NCBI GenBank assembly: GCA_012510695.1
Contig: JAAZHN010000008.1
Span: 1-26,550 of the forward strand
DNA: 26,550 bases
Source of the DNA: Mollicutes bacterium
GTDB taxonomy: Bacteria; Bacillota_I; Bacilli_A; RF39; UBA660
Reading direction: 5' to 3'
This document shows positions 6,836 through 14,680 of this stretch, in pieces. The notes beneath the pieces were generated by a model. It did no database searches and was not told the DNA's origin. It saw only the letters and a list, made by a program, of their open reading frames with translations. The number at the start of each line of letters is the position of its first letter. The first letter of the stretch is position 1. The position numbers were made by a program, and so were the translations under genes.

Positions 6836-8149
6836 CTATTGAGCACTTGTAACTTGTATTTTTGCTTTAAATGTTCTTCCCTGGTCTTCATTTTGCTCTG
6901 ACCCCGGGTCTTCTAAATAGAAAATTATTTTATAATTATGAGTTGTATTATTAATAACAACATAATCTACATTTAATGATCCTAAGATATTAGTATTAGA
7001 ATTTTTAGGAGCATTTGCTTTATTAACAATATATATTCCATTTAGGATTACATCATATTTAAAATTATTTGTAACAAAATTATTTTCTACATCTTCCCAA
7101 AATAATCTATAACCAATATCAACTGGATTTTCACTTGTTATTGAAAAGTTTTTTTCAATTAATTGATTTGGCAAGACTCCAACTTCATCAACTTCATTTC
7201 CAGTATCAAAATTAATTACATAAACTGGCGTTACCACACTTGATGATGAACTAGAAACGAGTGGTTTTGATGATGAACTTGATGATGAACTTGAACTACT
7301 TGATGATGAGCTTGAACTACTTGATGATGAACTCGATGATGAACTTGGTCTATCTGGTCTTTTTGAACTTGATGAGGAACTACTTGGCTGATCGGGTTCT
7401 TTTGAGGAACTTGGCGTATCTTCTTCACAATTATAATCACAAACTCCATCGCCATCTGTATCACAATATTTATCACAAACACCATCATTATCATAATCAC
7501 AATTGTAATCACAAATACCATCGTTGTTATTATCACAATTTATCTTACATTTATCATCACAGTTATAGTCGCAGACTCCATCGCCATCTGTATCACAGTA
7601 TTTATCACAAACACCATCATTATCATAATCACAATTATAGTCACAAATACCATCTTTATTATTATCGCAATTTAAAATGCATTTGCCTTTTTCATCTTTA
7701 GCGCAGTTTAAATCACATTTTCCATTTCCATCTAAATCGATATTTTCATCTGGCCAACCATCTCCATTAACATCACAGTTAATTTTACATTTTTTACCAG
7801 CCTCTGGTTGATTAATTAAATTTACATCAGGAACACCGTCTCCATCTAAATCAATATTAAATGTAGCTTTAGTTCCACTATAATGGGCAATATTTACATC
7901 AGGAATTCCATCGCCATCAATATCACAGTTAATATCACATTTTCCATCACCTGTTAAATCGATATTAATATCTGGGATTCCATCTCCATCTAAGTCGATA
8001 TTTAATTTCATCGTCTTTGTAACAAAAAACCTAGATGAAAAAGCTATAAAAAAGAACATGAACAAACTCATTATTATTAAAATAATAAGGAGTTTTTTTC
8101 TTTTATCTTCTTTTTCCTCGACTTGTTCAAATGTTTCTTTTTTTTCCAC
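6836..8149 (-). CDS. Cys/Asp-rich calcium-loop surface protein with Ser linker
   Basis: 437 residues. A charged cytoplasmic tail (1-19) and one membrane segment (about 20-42) are followed by a tandem array, residues 52-241, of twelve DxDxDGxxD-type loops mostly spaced exactly 12 residues. This resembles thrombospondin type-3 or EF-hand-like calcium-binding repeats. The 22 cysteines fall in 11 CxxxC pairs between the loops. A Ser-rich linker follows (about 246-306, including 26 consecutive serines at 269-294), then a C-terminal beta domain resembling the TasA/camelysin-like domains common in Firmicutes (GYRLFWEDVENNF, HNYKIIFYLEDPG). The start is GTG, one base after the enolase stop. Its AAAGGAG box lies inside the last enolase codons, so translation is coupled. 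Surface location and calcium binding are inferred. Confidence 0.85.
   Translation of the reverse strand: MEKKETFEQVEEKEDKRKKLLIILIIMSLFMFFFIAFSSRFFVTKTMKLNIDLDGDGIPDINIDLTGDGKCDINCDIDGDGIPDVNIAHYSGTKATFNIDLDGDGVPDVNLINQPEAGKKCKINCDVNGDGWPDENIDLDGNGKCDLNCAKDEKGKCILNCDNNKDGICDYNCDYDNDGVCDKYCDTDGDGVCDYNCDDKCKINCDNNNDGICDYNCDYDNDGVCDKYCDTDGDGVCDYNCEEDTPSSSKEPDQPSSSSSSSKRPDRPSSSSSSSSSSSSSSSSSSSSSSSSSSKPLVSSSSSSVVTPVYVINFDTGNEVDEVGVLPNQLIEKNFSITSENPVDIGYRLFWEDVENNFVTNNFKYDVILNGIYIVNKANAPKNSNTNILGSLNVDYVVINNTTHNYKIIFYLEDPGSEQNEDQGRTFKAKIQVTSAQ
7268..7345 (-). repeat. 26-codon serine tract
   Basis: Twenty-six consecutive serine codons (TCA, TCG, AGT and AGC mixed) within the linker of the calcium-loop protein. 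On the plus strand it appears as a degenerate TGA/ACT triplet repeat. Such tracts tend to vary in length by slippage or recombination. Confidence 0.85.
7418..7681 (-). repeat. Two tandem 132-bp units within the calcium-loop gene
   Basis: Units 7550-7681 and 7418-7549 encode residues 157-200 and 201-244, which are nearly identical 44-residue blocks (CDNNxDGICDYNCDYDNDG...). The third codon positions differ slightly, so the duplication is recent but not newborn. Confidence 0.85.
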
Positions 8150-8150
8150 G

Positions 8151-9380
8151 TTATTCTCCTTTTAAAATTTTTTCTTCAATTCTTAGTAATCTATTATATT
8201 TATTAATTCTTTCTCCTCTTGAAGTAGAACCTGTTTTAATATAATTTATACCTAATCCAACTGCTAAATCTGCAATTGAAGTGTCTTCTGTTTCACCACT
8301 TCGATGAGACATTATTGGAATATAATTATTATTTTTAGCTAATTCTACTGTTTGAATTGTTTCTGTTATAGTTCCCACTTGATTTGGTTTAATAATGATT
8401 GAATTACACATCGTTTTATTAATACCTTCTTGTAATACTTCAGCATTTGTAACAAAGAAGTCATCGCCAACTAACATTATTTTGTTACCAACTTCTCTTG
8501 TAAGTGCGATCATATTTTCATCATCATTTTCATCAAATGCATCTTCAATGCTAATTATTGGATAATTATTTATCATGTTTTTATAATAGTTGACTAACTC
8601 AGAACCAGTAATTTGTCTTCCATCAATACTATATAACTTTGTTTCTACATCATAAAATGAACTAGCCGCGACATCTAATGCAATACCAACTTCTACACCT
8701 GGTTTATATCCAGCTTTTTCGATAGCTTGCATGATCAGATTTAATGCTTCATAGTTATTTTCTAAATTAGGAGCAAATCCTCCCTCATCTCCAACACCTG
8801 TTGCTAATCCTTTTTCTTTTAAAATTGATTTTAAATTATGGAATACTTCTGCTCCACATCTTAATCTTTCTTTGAAAGTTTCTTGTTTAGGAACAATCAT
8901 AAACTCTTGAATATCGATGTTGTTATCTGCATGAGCTCCTCCATTGACTATGTTAAACATTGGGAATGGTAGTTTTCTTCCAGGAAACAACTCATACATT
9001 TCTTTATTTTGAACAATTGCCAATGCTTTTAAAACACATAAAGAAACGGATAAGATCGCATTAGCGCCAAAATGATACTTATTTGGCGTGCCGTCAAGTT
9101 CAATTAATTTTTGATCAATTAATTGTTGATTTAATTCTTGATTAATAAAATGGTCCTTAATAATATTATTAACATTATCAACAGCCTTTGTAACACCTTT
9201 TCCAAGATATCTTGAATTATCTTTATCACGAAGTTCATGTGCTTCTTTACTTCCTGTTGAAGCCCCACTAGGGACACTTCCCAACACCCTAATGCCGTTT
9301 TCTAATGTTAGCTCACATTCGATTGTTGGATTTCCTCTTGAATCTAAAATTTCTCTTGCATGTAAATTACTTATTTTCAT
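8151..9380 (-). CDS. eno: Enolase
   Basis: Converts 2-phosphoglycerate to phosphoenolpyruvate in glycolysis; a cytoplasmic, often octameric or dimeric enzyme. Signatures seen are HAREILDSRGNPT, PSGASTGSKEAHELRD, the catalytic Glu199 in GVGDEGGFAPN, metal ligands Asp236 (ALDVAAS), Glu279 (SIEDAFDE) and Asp306 (VGDDFFVTN), the catalytic Lys331 (IIKPNQVGT) and the SHRSGETEDT loop. At 409 residues it is a little short (usual about 430). The frame also allows a GTG at 9389, but that GTG lies inside the Shine-Dalgarno sequence AGAGGTGG, so the ATG at 9380 is the better start. It leads a run of envelope genes, with the next gene starting one base after its stop. Confidence 0.97.
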   Translation of the reverse strand: MKISNLHAREILDSRGNPTIECELTLENGIRVLGSVPSGASTGSKEAHELRDKDNSRYLGKGVTKAVDNVNNIIKDHFINQELNQQLIDQKLIELDGTPNKYHFGANAILSVSLCVLKALAIVQNKEMYELFPGRKLPFPMFNIVNGGAHADNNIDIQEFMIVPKQETFKERLRCGAEVFHNLKSILKEKGLATGVGDEGGFAPNLENNYEALNLIMQAIEKAGYKPGVEVGIALDVAASSFYDVETKLYSIDGRQITGSELVNYYKNMINNYPIISIEDAFDENDDENMIALTREVGNKIMLVGDDFFVTNAEVLQEGINKTMCNSIIIKPNQVGTITETIQTVELAKNNNYIPIMSHRSGETEDTSIADLAVGLGINYIKTGSTSRGERINKYNRLLRIEEKILKGE

Positions 9381-9405
9381 TTTTTCCACCTCTAATTATA
9401 TATTT

Positions 9406-9434
9406 AGTTTACCATTTAGACTATTCTTTTTCAA
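9406..9434 (-). promoter_or_regulatory. Candidate eno promoter
   Basis: Minus strand TTGAAA (9429-9434), 17-base spacer, TAAACT (9406-9411). A nearer TATAAT (9394-9399) exists without a good -35. The -35 box overlaps that of the divergent femABX promoter. Confidence 0.45.
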
Positions 9435-9459
9435 CAATTATGCAAATTTATGATATAAT
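9430..9459 (+). promoter_or_regulatory. Promoter of the FemABX gene
   Basis: Plus strand TTCAAC (9430-9435), 18-base spacer and an extended -10 TGATATAAT (hexamer TATAAT at 9454-9459). An AAAGGA ribosome binding site follows at 9468-9473, before the ATG at 9482. Confidence 0.65.
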
Positions 9460-9481
9460 TTTTTAGTAAAGGACGGTATAA

Positions 9482-10801
9482 ATGAAGATAGTTGAATTAA
9501 CAAAAGATCAATTTGAGAGTTTTACTAATACACACCCCTTAAGAAGCCATTATCAAACGTTTTATTATGGCCAATTATTGAGTGAGTATTATTTTGATTA
9601 TAATTTAATTGGTTATGTCGATCACAACAATAGTATTAAAGCAGCATCTTTAATTGTAACCAAAAGAATTACTTCAATTCATAAGTATGCTTATGCTCCC
9701 AAAGGAATATTGATAGATTATAATGATCCAGGATTAGTAAAAAGTTTTACTAGAGATTTGAAAAAATATTTAAAAAAGAAAAAGATATTTATGTTAAAAA
9801 TTAATCCCGATATTATTATTGGTGAAGCAAGAAAAGAAAATGGTTATAAAACTGTATATAATATCAATTTTGACATCATTAGTATGTTAAGTGGTTTTGG
9901 ATATCTTAAACTTAAAAATAACTTATATTTCGAGTCTCAATTTCCAAGATTTAATACCATTGTTCATTTAGATCAATATAGGGGTTTAAAAAATTTAGCT
10001 AAGAATGTTCGTAATAAGGTTAATAAATCTGAAAGAAGAGGTTTATCATTACAACAAGGAACAGTAGATGATTTAGAGAAATTTTATGAATTTGTGAAAG
10101 ATAAAAGAAGTAGAGGTATTGAATATTACCGAGACTATTATAATTTATTTAATAAAGAGAACCAGATTGATTTGTTTTTGATTAGAGTTGATTATGAAAA
10201 ATATTTAACTACAGCCCAAAAAAGATATAATGATGAATTATCTTTAAATGAAAGTTTAAATAATGAGATGCAAAATAACCCAAATGATAAACTTTTAGCA
10301 AGAAAAATGCAATCTGATCGTGACCTTGCTTCTTATAAAAACGATATTTTAAAAGCAAGTAAAAACATTCATGATGAGAATAGTATAGTTATTGCTGGAG
10401 CTTTAGTAATTAAATATTTTAACAGAGCTTATATCTTAATAAGCGGTTATGATCAAGAATTTAAATTTTTAAGTCCAAATTATTACCTACATTATAAAAT
10501 TATTGAGCATTATAAGAGCTTAAATTTTGAATTTGTAGATTTAAATGGGATGACTGGTGACTTTACCAAAGAGAATCCTTATTATGGCTTAAATAAGTTT
10601 AAATTAGGGTTTAATGATATAGTTTATGAATATATTGGTGAGTTTGACCTTGTTATTAGAAAAAGAGTTTATAATGATTTGAATAATAGTGCTACTTTAG
10701 CAAAAGAATTTAATAAACCATGGGTTAAAAAGGGAGATATTAACTCTGAAGGAATCCATATCTCAGAACAAAAAGAAAATCAAGAAATAGAAAAGTTTTA
10801 A
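9482..10801 (+). CDS. FemABX-family peptidoglycan bridge aminoacyltransferase
   Basis: These enzymes use aminoacyl-tRNA to add amino acids to the lysine side chain of lipid II or its precursor, building the interpeptide bridge at the inner membrane face. The 439 residues have the two GNAT-like halves of the family. N-terminal signs are SHYQTFYYGQLL and KYAYAPKGILIDY; C-terminal ones are PNYYLHYKIIEHYKSLNFEFVDLNGMTG and NPYYGLNKFKLGFN. Between them (about residues 240-305) lies a charged helical hairpin, as in FemA and FemX. Which residue it adds cannot be read from sequence. It is a single-gene unit divergent from eno with its own promoter and terminator. It implies an amino-acid bridge in this organism's wall. 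Confidence 0.93.
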   Translation: MKIVELTKDQFESFTNTHPLRSHYQTFYYGQLLSEYYFDYNLIGYVDHNNSIKAASLIVTKRITSIHKYAYAPKGILIDYNDPGLVKSFTRDLKKYLKKKKIFMLKINPDIIIGEARKENGYKTVYNINFDIISMLSGFGYLKLKNNLYFESQFPRFNTIVHLDQYRGLKNLAKNVRNKVNKSERRGLSLQQGTVDDLEKFYEFVKDKRSRGIEYYRDYYNLFNKENQIDLFLIRVDYEKYLTTAQKRYNDELSLNESLNNEMQNNPNDKLLARKMQSDRDLASYKNDILKASKNIHDENSIVIAGALVIKYFNRAYILISGYDQEFKFLSPNYYLHYKIIEHYKSLNFEFVDLNGMTGDFTKENPYYGLNKFKLGFNDIVYEYIGEFDLVIRKRVYNDLNNSATLAKEFNKPWVKKGDINSEGIHISEQKENQEIEKF

Positions 10802-10826
10802 ACAATAAGATAATCTTATTGTTTTT
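10801..10826 (+). terminator. Terminator of the FemABX gene
   Basis: AACAATAAGA (10801-10810) and TCTTATTGTT (10814-10823) form a 10-bp stem with a 3-base loop, followed by Ts. It begins right at the stop codon. Confidence 0.85.
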
Positions 10827-10845
10827 TCATGGGTAATTATTCCAC

Positions 10846-10872
10846 AAAAAAAGTTGTCAAATTGACAACTTT
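10846..10872 (-). terminator. Terminator of the str operon after tuf
   Basis: On the minus strand AAAGTTGTCAA and TTGACAACTTT (10850-10872) form an 11-bp stem, followed by a run of seven Ts (A run 10846-10852). It closes the rpsL-rpsG-fusA-tuf transcript. Confidence 0.85.
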
Positions 10873-10883
10873 ATTTAGTTAAA

Positions 10884-12050
10884 TTACTTAACGATTTCTG
10901 ATACTACACCAGCACCGACAGTTCTTCCACCTTCTCTGATTGAGAATTTAGTTCCATTTTCAAGTGCTACTGGCGCAATAAGTTCAACAGTCATGTCAAC
11001 ATTATCGCCTGGCATAACCATTTCAACACCAGCTGGTAGTTCTACAACTCCTGTAACGTCTGTAGTTCTAAAATAGAACTGAGGACGATAGTTACTGAAG
11101 AATGGAGTATGTCTTCCACCTTCTTCTTTAGATAGAACATATACACTAGCTTTGAATTTGTTATGAGGTGTTACACTACCTGGTTTAGCTAAAACTTGTC
11201 CTCTTTCAACTTCTTCACGAGTAATTCCACGAAGTAATACTCCGGCATTATCTCCTGCTTCTGCATACTCAAGTTGTTTTCTAAACATTTCGATTCCTGT
11301 AACAACTGTTTTCTTAGTATCTTTTAATCCGACAATTTCAACTTCATCATTTAGATTTAAATGACCTCTTTCAACACGGCCAGTTACAACTGTACCACGT
11401 CCTGAAATTGTAAATACGTCTTCAATACTCATTAAGAATGGTTTATCTACATCTCTAGTTGGTGTTGGAATATACTCATCAACAGCCGCCATTAATTCTT
11501 TAATAGCTTCTACGTATTTTTCATCACCTTCAAGAGCTTTTAATGCAGAACCACGAATGATTGGACATTCAGCATCGAATTCATATTTTTCTAGTAATTC
11601 ACGAATTTCCATTTCTACTAAATCTAGTAATTCTGGGTCATCTACTTGATCACATTTATTCATGAATACTACAATTTTAGGAACTCCTACTTGTCTTGAT
11701 AATAGGATATGTTCAGCAGTTTGAGGCATTGGTCCATCAGCAGCTGATACAACTAGAATTGCTCCATCCATTTGAGCAGCACCTGTAATCATGTTTTTAA
11801 CATAGTCGGCATGTCCTGGACAGTCTACGTGAGCATAATGACGTGATTCAGTCTCATACTCAACGTGAGAAGTACTAATTGTTATTCCTCTTTCTCTTTC
11901 TTCTGGAGCTTTGTCAATTTGATCATATGATTGAAATTCTCCGAATTGTTTTGTAATAGCAGCAGTTAATGTTGTTTTACCATGGTCGACGTGACCAATT
12001 GTTCCAATATTAATATGCGGCTTACTACGATCGAACTTTTGTTTTGCCAT
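10884..12050 (-). CDS. tuf: Elongation factor Tu
   Basis: GTPase that delivers aminoacyl-tRNA to the ribosomal A site. The G-domain motifs are GHVDHGKTT (P loop), DCPGHADYV (switch II) and MNKCD. The N-terminus MAKQKFDRSKPHINIGTIGHVDHG is canonical. The start at 12050 is preceded by AAAGGAGGA at good spacing; an ATG seven codons upstream (12071) lies before that box and is rejected. 388 residues, slightly shorter than the usual 394-396. Domains II and III are complete (FTISGRGTVVTGRVERG, FRTTDVTGVVELP, FSIREGGRTVGAGVVSEI). It is the last gene of the str operon, 65 bases after fusA. Confidence 0.98.
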   Translation of the reverse strand: MAKQKFDRSKPHINIGTIGHVDHGKTTLTAAITKQFGEFQSYDQIDKAPEERERGITISTSHVEYETESRHYAHVDCPGHADYVKNMITGAAQMDGAILVVSAADGPMPQTAEHILLSRQVGVPKIVVFMNKCDQVDDPELLDLVEMEIRELLEKYEFDAECPIIRGSALKALEGDEKYVEAIKELMAAVDEYIPTPTRDVDKPFLMSIEDVFTISGRGTVVTGRVERGHLNLNDEVEIVGLKDTKKTVVTGIEMFRKQLEYAEAGDNAGVLLRGITREEVERGQVLAKPGSVTPHNKFKASVYVLSKEEGGRHTPFFSNYRPQFYFRTTDVTGVVELPAGVEMVMPGDNVDMTVELIAPVALENGTKFSIREGGRTVGAGVVSEIVK

Positions 12051-12085
12051 AATAAATTCCTCCTTTAACATTTCTAATTTTACCT

Positions 12086-12110
12086 AATACTTGACATTTT
12101 AGCAAGTATT
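12086..12110 (-). other. Hairpin in the fusA-tuf spacer
   Basis: AATACTTG (12086-12093) and CAAGTATT (12103-12110) form an 8-bp stem with a 9-base loop in the 65-base gap. No T run follows on the transcribed strand, so it is not a plain terminator. It could be a processing or stability element (inference). Confidence 0.55.
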
Positions 12111-12115
12111 ATTTA

Positions 12116-14188
12116 TTAATTGGCATTGTTTCTTTTAATTATTTCTTCAGCAATGTTTTTTGGTACTTCTTCGTAATGGTCGAAGGTTGGGGTAAATGTT
12201 CCTCTACCTTGTGAGTTACTACGTAGTGAAGTAGCAAGTCCAAACATTTCTGATAATGGCATCATTACAGTTATTTGTAATGCATTACCACGAGATTCTT
12301 GTCCCATTGGTTTTCCTCGACGACTAGTTAAGTCTCCCATAACGTTTCCAAAATATTCTTCTGGAGTTACAACATCAACTTTCATAATCGGTTCAAGTAA
12401 AACTGGTTTACATTTATTTTTTGCTTCTTTTAAGGCAAGTGAAGCAGCAACTTTAAACGCCATTTCTGATGAGTCAACATCATGATATGATCCATCATAA
12501 AGAGTAGCTTTGACATCAACCATTGGGTATCCTGCAAGAATTCCTCCAGCCATTGCTTCTTGAAGTCCTTTATCAGTTACTGGGATATATTCTCTTGGAA
12601 CAACTCCTCCAACAACTGCATCAACGAATTCATAGCCCTTATCTTTATTTGGTTCGAATTTGATCCAAACATGACCATATTGTCCACGACCACCAGATTG
12701 TTTAATATATTTACCTTCACATTCACCCATTTGAGTTAATGTTTCACGGTAAGCAACTTGTGGTTTTCCTACATTACAATCAACATTGAATTCTCTTCTC
12801 ATTCTTTCAACAAGAACTTCTAAGTGTAATTCACCCATTCCACTTATAACTGTTTGACCAGTTTCTGGATCAGACTTTTGTCTGAATGTTGGGTCTTCTT
12901 CTGCTAATTTTTGTAATGCAGTTGACATCTTATCTTGATCATTTTTACTTTTTGGTTCAATTGCTAAATCAATTACTGGTTCTGGGAAAGCCATACCTTT
13001 CATGATTACTGGGTTTTTCTCACCACATAATGTATCAGCAGTAGAAGTATTCTTTAGACCAACCGCAGCAGCAATTTCTCCTGTATAAACAGCATCTACT
13101 TCTTTTCTTTGATTAGCATGCATTTGTAGGATTCTTCCTACTCTTTCTTTAACTCCCTTTGTTGAGTTATAAATATAACTTCCTGCTTCTAATTTACCTG
13201 AGTAAACTCTAAAGAAAGTTAATTTACCAACAAATGGGTCAGTCATAACTTTAAACGCTAATGCAGTAAACGGTTCTTCATCACTTGGATTTCTAAACAC
13301 GTCTTCATTGTTTTCATCATAACAAGCAATCGCATCAACATCTAATGGACTTGGTAAAAAGTCAATTGCTGCATCAAGAGCAAACTTGATACCCATATTA
13401 GCTTTACCACTTCCTGGCATAACTGGGAAAAACTCAACAGCAAGAGTACCTTTTCTAATAGCCTTCTTAATTAATTCGACTGGCACTTCTTGACCTTCCA
13501 AGTATTTTTCCATTAATTCATCATCAAAATCCGCGACAGCTTCAATAAGTTCGATTCTTTGCTTTTCTGCTAAATCTTTTAAATCAGCTGGGATTTCAAT
13601 TTCTTCTGGTTCTTCAATTTCCTTACCATCATATTTATAGGCTTTCATGTTAATTAAATCGATTAAACCATTGAAACTTTCTTCAGCTCCTATTGGCCAA
13701 GCGATTGGTTTTGCATTAACACCTAATCTTTTACTAATTGAATCTAAACTAAAAGCATAATCTGCTCCAGTTTTATCCATTTTATTAGCAAATAACATTC
13801 TTGGAACTTTAAACTCTGTAGCTTGATGCCAAACAGTTTCAGTTTGTGGTTCTACACCATTTTGAGCATCAATAACTGTTATTGCTCCATCTAATACTCT
13901 TAAACTTCTTTCAACTTCAATTGTAAAGTCTACGTGTCCTGGAGTATCAATTATATTGAAACGGTATCCTTTCCAATTAGCTGTTGTTGCAGCAGAAGTA
14001 ATAGTAATACCACGTTCTTTTTCCTGGTCCATCCAGTCCATTTGTGATTCTCCATCATGAGTTTCACCAATTTTATGAGTACGACCAGTATGAAATAAAA
14101 CTCTTTCAGTAAATGTTGTTTTACCAGCATCTATATGAGCCATTATTCCTATATTTCTTACTTTATTTAATTCTATGTCTCTAGCCAT
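12116..14188 (-). CDS. fusA: Elongation factor G
   Basis: GTPase that drives ribosomal translocation and, with ribosome recycling factor, subunit splitting. The 690 residues match the family length (about 692). Motifs: NIGIMAHIDAGKTTFTERVLFHTG (P loop), DWMDQEKERGITITSAA (switch I), IIDTPGHVDFTIEVERSLR (switch II), NKMDKTGAD; domain IV contains the QSGGRGQYGHVWIKFEP stretch. It is nine bases downstream of rpsG with a TAGGAGGA-type ribosome binding site, in the conserved str order. No sign of duplication or damage. Confidence 0.98.
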   Translation of the reverse strand: MARDIELNKVRNIGIMAHIDAGKTTFTERVLFHTGRTHKIGETHDGESQMDWMDQEKERGITITSAATTANWKGYRFNIIDTPGHVDFTIEVERSLRVLDGAITVIDAQNGVEPQTETVWHQATEFKVPRMLFANKMDKTGADYAFSLDSISKRLGVNAKPIAWPIGAEESFNGLIDLINMKAYKYDGKEIEEPEEIEIPADLKDLAEKQRIELIEAVADFDDELMEKYLEGQEVPVELIKKAIRKGTLAVEFFPVMPGSGKANMGIKFALDAAIDFLPSPLDVDAIACYDENNEDVFRNPSDEEPFTALAFKVMTDPFVGKLTFFRVYSGKLEAGSYIYNSTKGVKERVGRILQMHANQRKEVDAVYTGEIAAAVGLKNTSTADTLCGEKNPVIMKGMAFPEPVIDLAIEPKSKNDQDKMSTALQKLAEEDPTFRQKSDPETGQTVISGMGELHLEVLVERMRREFNVDCNVGKPQVAYRETLTQMGECEGKYIKQSGGRGQYGHVWIKFEPNKDKGYEFVDAVVGGVVPREYIPVTDKGLQEAMAGGILAGYPMVDVKATLYDGSYHDVDSSEMAFKVAASLALKEAKNKCKPVLLEPIMKVDVVTPEEYFGNVMGDLTSRRGKPMGQESRGNALQITVMMPLSEMFGLATSLRSNSQGRGTFTPTFDHYEEVPKNIAEEIIKRNNAN

Positions 14189-14197
14189 ACTATCCTC

Positions 14198-14665
14198 CTA
14201 CCATCTATAATGAGCAAATGCTTTATTAGCTTCAGCCATTCTGTGAACATCTTCACGTTTTTTAACAGCTCCGCCAACACCTTTTGCTGCATCCATTATT
14301 TCATTTGCTAAATTAATAGCCATTCCTTTACCACTTCTTGTTTTAGCATAATTTACTAACCATCTTAGGGCTAATGTTTGTGATCTCTCAGCTGCCACTT
14401 CAACAGGAACTTGGTAATTTGATCCACCAACTCTTCTAGATTTAACTTCAAGAATTGGTTTAATATTTTCTAGTGCTTGATTGAATACATCGATTGCTTT
14501 TTCGCCAGATTCTTTTTCAATAATCGCGAAGGCTTCGTTGAATATTCTTTCAGCAGTTCCACGTTTACCATCATTCATAATTTGATTAACTAGTTTTGTT
14601 ATTAATTTAGAATTATAAACCGGATCTGGTAATACGTCTCTTTTTATCGCACGTCTTTTACGCAT
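14198..14665 (-). CDS. rpsG: 30S ribosomal protein S7
   Basis: Primary binder of the 3' domain of 16S rRNA, in the head of the small subunit. 155 residues, as expected. Signatures: MRKRRAIKRDVLPDPVYNS, LVNQIMNDGKRGTAERI, VEVKSRRVGGSNYQVPVEV-like (here LEVKSRRVGGSNYQVPVEV) and the C-terminal KREDVHRMAEANKAFAHYRW. It lies 15 bases after rpsL and 9 before fusA. In E. coli S7 represses the str operon at the rpsL-rpsG gap. Here that gap is too short for the same structure, so control may differ. Confidence 0.98.
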   Translation of the reverse strand: MRKRRAIKRDVLPDPVYNSKLITKLVNQIMNDGKRGTAERIFNEAFAIIEKESGEKAIDVFNQALENIKPILEVKSRRVGGSNYQVPVEVAAERSQTLALRWLVNYAKTRSGKGMAINLANEIMDAAKGVGGAVKKREDVHRMAEANKAFAHYRW

Positions 14666-14680
14666 AATTTCCTCCTTTAA

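Noticed and set aside
7240..7690. Periodic repeats that could suggest a CRISPR array
   Set aside because: The repeats are in-frame coding units without unique spacers of constant length.
7261..7701. A 146-residue frame on the plus strand opposite the repeat gene
   Set aside because: It is the mirror of the Asp/Cys/Ser repeats (His/Tyr/Leu/Asn-rich low complexity), with no ribosome binding site.
12051..12071. Seven-codon N-terminal extension of EF-Tu (MLKEEFI)
   Set aside because: It encodes the Shine-Dalgarno region (AAAGGAGGA) of the standard start at 12050.
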